NCBI RefSeq assembly: GCF_030272615.1 | Contig: NC_081415.1 | Span: 378,787,392 to 378,851,391, forward strand | DNA: 64,000 bases | Origin: Cryptomeria japonica | Lineage: Eukaryota > Streptophyta > Pinopsida > Cupressales > Cupressaceae | Reading direction: 5' to 3' | Shown: positions 56,652 to 64,000 of the stretch, in pieces | How the letters are laid out: each line of letters begins with the position of its first letter | Numbering within the stretch: the stretch's first letter is position 1 | Notes under the pieces: generated by a model | What the model was told of the DNA's origin: nothing | Databases searched by the model: none | What the model saw: only the letters and a program-made list of their open reading frames with translations | Made by a program: the position numbers and the translations under genes

Positions 56652-59600
56652 ATGTCAGACAATATCAACGAACAACAAAATAAGGAGACAATTGCTAGAT
56701 TGTGGTCTAACTTGAAAAGAAAAGGTGATGGAAAATGTTATTGTCTGTGCAAAATTTGTAAGGGGTTAAAGACTAGAAGACTTCTAATCAAGACAACAAA
56801 GAAACATTATAGGCTACATGGTCACATTGAAGGTGGACATGATTATCATCCATTGGTAAGTTTTTCATTATATCGTTTTGACAATTTATATACATAATAA
56901 ATCACGTGATGATGAGATCATGATCACGGTTTATTTATGTATATCAATTTTATCTAGGTCGAGCACCCCGTAGCACATGGTATGGATCAACACAACCCTG
57001 AGAATATGGTTTTTGAAGTGGACGAACATGGAGGTGTGAATATCGAAGCTGAAGATAATGATCCCATGGAAGATGATGATCATGAGCCAGAAAACACAAT
57101 TGAAGATGATGGTACAAATACATTGATCCATGACTCATTTAGTACTCGCGCAGCTAATCATGATTATGAAGATGATCTTGATGTTGTTCATGATGTCCCT
57201 CTACTTGAGAAGGCATCTGAGGCCCTTTATGAAGGCTCGCAGACAACTCTTCTCTCCGTTGTATTGTTGTTGGTGAACTTGAAGGTTATGAATGGTTTAT
57301 CCAACATAACAATGTCACGTATGTTAAGGCATGTCATATATGTCATAATAAACTATGAATCATGTTGTACCATTAATATTATTTATTATAACAAATTATA
57401 TTTTGTTGTTGTAGATTGATAGGTGAGTTTTTGTTACCACCATAAAATATTCTACCTCGCTAATACCGAGAATTATCTGTCGTTATGAAAGATATTGGAA
57501 TGGAGTATCAAGCAATAGATGCTTGTCCCATTGATCATATTATATATCACAAACAACATGAATTTTGAATTGAATGCCCTTAATGTCATATCAGCAGATA
57601 TCGAACAGATCAAATAACAAAAAGGGTTCCTCACAAGGTTCTTCGCTATATTCCCATTATTCCACATATGCAGCGATTATTCAAGTGCACTAGCTTGGCA
57701 CAATTTATGGATTACCATGCACACAATAGAAGTCAAGATAACATTATTCGAATGCCTGTAGATTTTTTAGCATTTATGGACATAGAGGAAAAGTGGCCAC
57801 ACTTTAAAGAAGAACCTCGTAATCTCAGGCTTTCATTGGCAGTGGATGGTGTCATTCCATTTGGAGAGATGAGATCTGTTTACTCAGTGTGGCCTATTTT
57901 TGTTATCAACAATAACATTCCTCCATGGATGTCAATAAAGAGGGAGCACATAATGTTGGCAATGATTGTTCCAGGTATTTTATCATTTAAATATAGTCGT
58001 CTAAATTTAATTATAAATATTGCAGTAAAATGGTCATAATAATTATGTAATGTTTTCGTTCATTCGATTAGGTAAGTACCAAGTTAAAGATATGAATGTA
58101 TATATCGAGCCTCTTATCGACAAGTTGTTGGAGTTATGGAATGGTGTCACTATGTATGATGTCTCTAGACCAATAGGACAAAGACAATTTCAATTCCATG
58201 CGATGCTTCTATGGACAATACACGATGCCCCAGGGCTAACACATTTTTGTGGTATGTTATAGTGTTTAAGTTGTGCATGAACAATATAATTCAAAAAATA
58301 ATCATATTTAATCCAATTATACATTATCTTGTAGGTCTTCAAACAAAGGAAAAATTTGCATGTCCTGTTTGTGGTCCAAAGATGAAATCCCGTCATTCAA
58401 AAATTTTAGGAAAGCAAGTGTTTGATGAGTATAGGCACTTTCTCCACAAAAATCATAAGTATCAAAATATTGAAAAACATCTTTTCAATGGGAAATAAGA
58501 GAATACATCAAAGCCATGAAGAATGACACCTCACCTATGGAAGTTGGAATATAATAGAATTAATCATAAAGGTAATGCTATTCCATCTATTGGTTTGTCA
58601 TAAAACATCTTTTCTATTTTGTTTTGTTTACTGATGATGTGATTGATGATCATGATGGTCGTGAAGGCATAAATGACCACCTTCCTAAGGGAATAAAAAG
58701 TTATCCCCAACAATTTAGTAGGTTGCCCTACTACGAGCAGTTACAAATTGTTCATTTGTTTGATAGTAAGCATATTGGAAAGAATATAATAGAGACATTA
58801 TGGAAAAAATTGGATGGAAGGCGTGACAAAGAAAAAATTGTCAAAATATGTAGTGACATTCAGGATTCCAATCATGCAATGATAAATGTCGTTCAATCAA
58901 ATAGCCATGGAGACCAAATTAATATAAGTGAGCTTCCTTGGTTATTAATGGACCAGCAAAGCAATGCTATAAAAGAAGTCATACGAAAAATTCGATTTCC
59001 CACAGGATTTGCTGCGAACATAAACAATCTCATATCAAAGAAAAGTGAATTTAGGCCAGGGATGAAAACGCATGATTGGCATACCTTCATTAAGGTAATT
59101 CATGTTCTTGTGTTTTTAGTATGTATTTAAGTATTGAGCGTACATGTACTTTTCCTTATGTTACAAAAAAATGAAAAGATAATTTTATAATTGTTGCAGT
59201 ATGTTCTACCTCTATCTCTCCCAGACGACTTCGACAATAATGTCAAGCAAGTCATATATAATCTTGGAAAATACATAAGGTAAGTAGTAATATTTGTTTA
59301 GTTCATTGTATAGATATTATATTTGCGATTTGTTTTACTTCTTATGTGATATATTTTTTTGCGTCTTGAATGCCTTGTAGGTGGTTGTCATGTAAAGAAA
59401 TCCATAAAGACGATATAAAATATTGGAAGAGAAAAATTCCTCATTTAATGTGTGAAATGCAAAAGTGTCTACCTCCAACTTTTTTCAATGCACAAGAACA
59501 CTACCTCATACACCAAGTTGAGGAGATTGAATTGTGTGGACCTGTACACACTAGGTCAATGTGGATGGTTGAGAGGCATTTGAAATTTTTGAAGGCTTTG

Positions 59601-60743
59601 GTTCGACAAGAGCACATCCTGAGGGTTCTATGGTGGAGGGATATATGGTATACTAGACTATGGTGTACATTTCTGAATATCTTCCTAAGTTTGTAGCAAA
59701 GATCCACGTGGATTGCATTTGGGATCCCAACACCATTAACAAATTTGAAGGGGAGTACTTGACGAGGAAAGGTAGATTGAGGAAAGTGAGAGGTAATTAT
59801 AAGATGTTATTGTAGTTAATTAATTCTTAATCTTCAAAATAAATTGATTGTAAGACGTCTATTTATTTTTTGTATAGTTGGTTGAGAGTGGGATGCACTA
59901 CATTTGTATATTGCAAATAATCTTGATTGGATGACAGTATGGATTGAACGTTGTCAACATTCTGGATGCATGTTAAGATGGGAAGGTGTGGCTTCATTGG
60001 TTAAAGAAGCACATCGTAATGGAGATTCCAATGTTATGAAAAGGGAAATTGATTTAGCATATGGTTTAAGAGATAAATAGGTACGTATAAATTTATTAAT
60101 CACCCATATGTTTATCAGCTCACAATGCAATAAATTTTACATGTTTGACATATCGCAGGTCAAACACCACAACGCTATGTGCTGCAATGGTCATAAATTT
60201 CGCATAAAAAAGTTGGATGACACGAAGAAAACTTGTGATTCTGGCATCACTACAGTCTTTGAGGTGACAAATATTTCATCGAGAAATGACATTCATCCTC
60301 AACAGTCTCAAAATCGATACTATGGCATTTTGGATGATATACTTGAGTGTGACTTTAATTCCTTCAAATTAGTTTTGTTCGTCGTCAAATGGTACAGGCT
60401 ACGATTTAATAAAAATGATCCTAATAGAATTGTTATTGAACATGATAATGGTTTTATAATGCTAAATAGAAGGTCATTTGAACCAGTTGGGGATGAGCCC
60501 TATGTTCTTCCAAGCCAATGTGAGCAAGTATTTTACTCTGAGGTTCCACATAAATCGGGTTGGTCATTTGTTGTTAGACATGATTCAAGAGGAAGGCTGA
60601 TAAAGTATAATGTGATGGAAGAAGAAGATACCAAAGAAGAAGATACCGAAGAAGTAGAAGATGAAGTGGATGATGATCATGATCTACAATTTCACAATGA
60701 CAACGAAGAAGAAGAAGAAGAAGAAGAAGAAGATGATGATGAC

Positions 60744-60781
<38 letters not shown>

Positions 60782-60873
60782 CGGTGATGGTGATGATGGT
60801 GATGATGATGGCGAAGACATTGATGATGATGATGACGATGACGACGACGACGATGATGATGATGATGATGATA

Positions 60874-60923
<50 letters not shown>

Positions 60924-60995
60924 AATGATGATGATGATGATGGTGATGATGACCTTGATGTTCATGATGATGAGGAATCATTCATTCTGTTTTGA
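56652..60995 (+). pseudogene. CACTA (En/Spm-like) TNP2-type transposase pseudogene
   Basis: Exons by splice signals: 56652-56855; 56958 to about 57337; about 57420-57974; 58072-58251; 58335 to about 58565; about 58622-59094; 59200-59279; 59381-59792; 59878 to about 60080; 60159-60995. Early exons give a transposase-associated domain (RLWSNLKRKGDGKCYC) and an acidic linker. The tnp2 core follows: LYEGSQTTLLSVVLLLVNLK, PHKVLRYIPIIPHMQRLFK, LRLSLAVDGVIPFGEM, SVYSVWPIFVINNN, PWLLMDQQS. Then comes the DUF4218-like part (GPVHTRSMWMVERHLKFLK) and DUF4216 (YYGILDDILECDF, WYRLRFNKNDPNRIV). The third exon has four in-frame stops, and a frameshift plus a TAG lie near 59608-59660. Terminal inverted repeats could not be found. 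Confidence 0.85.
60606..60984 (+). repeat. GAT/GAA trinucleotide repeat coding an Asp/Glu tail
   Basis: The last exon ends in a long run of GAT, GAC and GAA codons in frame, giving about 120 mostly Asp and Glu residues. Slippage of the trinucleotide is the likely cause. The opposite strand reads poly-His or poly-Ile, which is not a gene. Confidence 0.9.
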
Positions 60996-61171
60996 ATTCT
61001 AATGCCATTACATAATTAATTCATGATGTACCTTTTAATATGGAGATGGAGATAGAGGGTGTGACTATTTATGTGACAATTTTTAAACTATGTTTATTTA
61101 TGGAAATTGGATTGTTTATTAGCTATGTGACTATTTATGTGACCATTTAGTTGAGGATCCTACATAGTCTA

Positions 61172-61240
61172 TGTTGGAACCCTAAAATTTGCAATTTTTA
61201 GAAATCCAAATTCCAAGACAAGGAGTAAGAAAAATTCTAA

Positions 61241-61284
<44 letters not shown>

Positions 61285-62453
61285 AATAGGTACAAGTAAT
61301 ATATTTTATATTTGTTGCACAATATGAAACCATAACATAAACACAATAATGGGCATAAAAAATGGAGTGTGAAGCACCAAAAGGGGTATTTACATCATTT
61401 AAAGACCATTTATCCATTATATACCCATAAAATAGCCTTAAAATACCTCTAATATGCCTAAACAACTTGTAAAGTGACAATTAATTACATAAACTAAGGC
61501 AATTTCGGGATTTGGAATTATTTTTATTTAAAAGGGGGGTATCTTTTCACCCAAAGGGGTATGAAAACCATTCAAACACATATATATGTGTGATGTAAAA
61601 TGTAAAAAGAAAAAGAGAGAAGAGAGAAGAGGTGGAGGCAATTTTGTACTTTAAAACTTTTTATCAAAAATAACCAGTTGCATTTTCTTTCTCATATGTG
61701 TTGAGAGTTAACATATTTTTAGAAGGTAGTTGCTTATGATATTATCTAAAAGTGGATAAGGTTATTCGTGTTCTTCCAGTAAAATTCTGTGTTTCATATT
61801 GTAGATTTGGATCAAAAAGATTTATGCGTGAATTGTAATTGTTCCTTGTATTTCTTCCTTGGATGGTCTCTTAAAAGTTAGGGTTAGATCCATTCAAGCA
61901 GTTTACAATATAGACATTGAAGTAGAGCTCATAAGAAACAGTAACTGACAAACTCGTCGAGAGGTGGTGGATTTAAAAACTGTCTCATAAGTTTACACAA
62001 TAAGTCCTAAAGAAATATAAGACTCTGTAGCCCAAATAAGAGGAAAGGCACTGATCATTTGTAAACAAACCCTTTAACCATACCAGTTACCCTTTACTTT
62101 TAAGCATTAGGATTAGTAGAGTAGGTATAGTAGGTAATTTAGCCAAAGTGTAACATATATACTTTTGTAAGATACATAGATCAATACACACATCTGAAGT
62201 CAGTTTGTTTAAGAAACTTATGTCATACTAAGACTAGGAGACATCAGATTAAGACACTAAATCTGCTATAAAAAGCATTAGTTGAAGGAACAACTAGTGA
62301 GTAGGTATACCCACCTAGGTCCTGCAGAGCCTAAAGTGAGAGAGTTAGTAACCAAATAGGTTCACTCTATAAGTTGGCCAAGTCAATTGGAAGGTTTGAG
62401 CATAGGAGGCATTTCCTTAGAACCTATCCAATCTGTTGATTTGAGACCCAACA
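61172..62453 (+). repeat. E6 5' LTR (1282 bp)
   Basis: Begins TGTTGGAACCC and ends GACCCAACA just before the primer site. It contains a CTATAAAAAGC stretch near 62270 that could be a TATA box, with U3 before it; that role is inferred. The partner LTR is outside the window. Confidence 0.75.
61235..61283. repeat. (AT)n microsatellite
   Basis: About 45 bp of alternating AT with one interruption, inside the E6 LTR. Confidence 0.9.
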
Positions 62454-62456
62454 GAT

Positions 62457-62474
62457 TGGCGACTCTGCTGGGGA
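62457..62474 (+). other. E6 primer-binding site (tRNA-Arg type)
   Basis: TGGCGACTCTGCTGGGGA, three bases after the LTR end and identical to the E3 primer site. A second TGGCGACTCTG lies 88 bp downstream at 62545-62555. Confidence 0.9.
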
Positions 62475-62569
62475 AAATCATTAAGACTCTGTTGCGGGAT
62501 AGAACTCAGAAGAAAGAAATAATTTATGTCCTCTAAGAAAGAGATGGCGACTCTGAATTAAAAATATCA

Positions 62570-64000
62570 ATGCACGGAACGAGATCAGTCATGAAAGGAC
62601 AATCTTTATCCCAGTTAGACTTCTCTCAACGGAAGAACAAAAACAAAGAATCCATGAATGAATCCATGAGAGAACGGTACAGTCAGTATAAATATGAAGG
62701 CAACCAACATTCACCTTTAAGAGAACAAGATGGAGCAACTACTTCAAGCCCAGTGAATGACGATTTGGTTGCAGCATATAAAGCTCAGAAGGGGCGATGC
62801 CAAATTCCCCCTGGTTTTGAAAGTCACGAAGCATGGTCCAGACAAAACACACCGCTTTCATCAGGATCAGGTATGGCGGATCTTGCAGACAGATTTACAG
62901 ATTTAACTAGACAAATGATGGAGGCAGCTACTGAGATGAGAGATTCAGGAAGCACTCAGGAATGTCTGGAACTGTGTGCTAAATTAGGCATAAATGTTGG
63001 TGAGGATGACTTTAATAAAGATGTAAACAACTACAAGAAAAAATATGCTCAGGGAGTGGGTAAAACAAAGAGTAATGATTTTAAGGCTTATGAGAATCCC
63101 CTGTTTGGTAACAAAAGGGATGATCATGTGCAATCAAGTGCACCACCAGTCCAGCCAAATTCACATACAAACTTCACTACTCATAATCAGTACCCACCTC
63201 CTGGTCAATTTCATAACCAACATCCACCCCCTAATCAGTTTCAATATCAACACCAGAATCAATACCCTCTTCCTTATCAAAATCAAATACCCTTATATGG
63301 TAATATGAACCAAAACTTTGGGAATCCTCATGGAGGGCATGGACTAATAAATATGGAACAAATGAGGCAGTTTGATTTTTCAGGAATGATGGTGTACCCA
63401 TATCCTATCCCAAATGAAATCAGGACAGCAATACCAAGATTCATAGGAAGTAATGCAGTTTCAGGTGAGGCTCATTGTAAAGCCTTTGATGCAGTAATTG
63501 AGGATTTTGGGTTACCATATGAAAATGTCAAGATCAGGTTGCTTATGCAATCATTAATAGAAGATGCAAGAGATTGGTTCAGGACGTTGCCTGATGCATC
63601 CATTAGAGATCTTGTAGGATTCAAAGATTTGTTCCTTGAGCAGTATGGAGACCATAATAGCCCTGAGTTTGCTTTGCATGAGATCATTAGCATAAAAAAG
63701 GAACAAAATGAATCAGTGATAGATTTTAACAAAAGATTTAACAGGGTTCTAAACAGGATCCCCAATAGGATGAAACCAGTACCTGAGGTGAGCATTCTAT
63801 ATTACATCAATGCTTATGACAGTAAAACAAACTATGAGCTAAGAACCAGAAATCCTAGAGACCTCCGGGATGTTATGAAAGGTGCCATCATTATAGAAAA
63901 CAACAGAAAGGCTGCTGGTAAAGTAGGAAAAAGAGAGGATGCAAGGTTGTACAATCCCAAAGCACCCAAGGCTAATAGAGATGAAGATAAGCTTGACAAA
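62570..64000 (+). CDS. E6 Gag, intact, runs off window end
   Basis: From ATG 62570 (MHGTRSVMKGQSLSQLDF; a second ATG at 62591) the frame is open for 477 codons to the last base, with no stop. The N-terminus is Lys/Arg-rich and polar. A segment with MADLADRFTDLTRQMMEAA follows, then a Pro/Gln/Asn-rich region (YPPPGQFHNQHPPPNQF). The capsid-like Gag domain contains LPDASIRDLVGFKDLFLEQ and NESVIDFNKRFNRVLNRIP, which match E3 Gag. The C-terminus and any zinc knuckle lie beyond the window. The protein would form the element's particle. It is the only uninterrupted gypsy frame here, so E6 is the youngest gypsy copy in view. Confidence 0.88.
   Translation, partial: MHGTRSVMKGQSLSQLDFSQRKNKNKESMNESMRERYSQYKYEGNQHSPLREQDGATTSSPVNDDLVAAYKAQKGRCQIPPGFESHEAWSRQNTPLSSGSGMADLADRFTDLTRQMMEAATEMRDSGSTQECLELCAKLGINVGEDDFNKDVNNYKKKYAQGVGKTKSNDFKAYENPLFGNKRDDHVQSSAPPVQPNSHTNFTTHNQYPPPGQFHNQHPPPNQFQYQHQNQYPLPYQNQIPLYGNMNQNFGNPHGGHGLINMEQMRQFDFSGMMVYPYPIPNEIRTAIPRFIGSNAVSGEAHCKAFDAVIEDFGLPYENVKIRLLMQSLIEDARDWFRTLPDASIRDLVGFKDLFLEQYGDHNSPEFALHEIISIKKEQNESVIDFNKRFNRVLNRIPNRMKPVPEVSILYYINAYDSKTNYELRTRNPRDLRDVMKGAIIIENNRKAAGKVGKREDARLYNPKAPKANRDEDKLDK

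Larger units (their letters stand above)
61172..64000 (+). mobile_element. E6: Tat/Ogre-like gypsy element, 5' part
   Basis: 5' LTR 61172-62453, tRNA-Arg-type primer site, a short leader and an open Gag frame. The rest lies outside the window. Its Gag aligns with that of E3, but the LTR is unrelated in sequence and much shorter. It follows the CACTA pseudogene after about 170 bp. Confidence 0.85.

Noticed and set aside
60574-61002. Poly-His, poly-Met and poly-Ile frames over the GAT repeat
   Set aside because: Shadows of the Asp-coding repeat in other frames.
1-64000. tRNA or rRNA genes
   Set aside because: None seen; matches to tRNA ends are only primer-binding sites.

Overview
The window looks like a stretch of nuclear genome from a seed plant, most likely a gymnosperm such as a conifer. 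The reasons are the AT-rich sequence, the near absence of ordinary genes, long nested LTR retrotransposons using plant tRNA-Met and tRNA-Arg-like primer sites, a CACTA-type transposase with introns, and a plant PLS-type PPR fragment. The species call is inference. Nothing in the window looks like an intact host gene.

Left part (1-17.6 kb): a frameshifted transposase-like gene (1-959); a complete Ty1/copia element E1 (2112-7130, + strand) with TSD TTTAT and an uninterrupted Gag-Pol frame; a non-autonomous Gag-protease copia-like element E2 (7510-12606, - strand); a 359-bp tandem satellite (12691-14193); a decayed spliced gene of unknown function (14637-16549, - strand); and a 0.5-kb AT tract flanked by CGGATATCCG-type palindromes.

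Middle part (17.6-53.6 kb) is a stack of insertions, all on the - strand. The oldest visible layer is a gypsy element G2 (pieces at 32639-33544 and 40735-43031). Into it went a Tat/Ogre-like gypsy element E3 (17630-32638), a TRIM (41335-41707), a non-autonomous element E4 (33545-40734) and a copia element C2 (43032-53558). C2 in turn carries E5 (43163-49869) inside its LTR. E3 has a very long LTR (5.56 kb by its primer site) that contains a roughly 2.9-kb open frame in the sense direction. E4 and E5 are diverged members of one family. Both encode a coiled-coil Gag with CCHC knuckles, then a second conserved protein of unknown function and a coiled-coil region, and neither has protease, reverse transcriptase or integrase.

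Right part (53.6-64 kb): a mixed fragment region, a PPR-repeat fragment (54398-55138, - strand), a CACTA transposase pseudogene with about ten exons and an Asp-rich tail (56652-60995, + strand), and the start of another Tat-like gypsy element E6 (from 61172, + strand). Its gag frame is open for 477 codons and runs off the window end.

The elements relate as follows. E1 is self-sufficient on paper. E2, E4, E5 and the TRIM lack pol and must use enzymes from others. Shared primer sites, polypurine tracts and an LTR sequence block make a C2-like copia the best candidate helper for E4 and E5. Most stop codons in the old elements are TAG or TGA/TAA at former CAG, CGA or CAA sites, as expected from decay of methylated cytosine.
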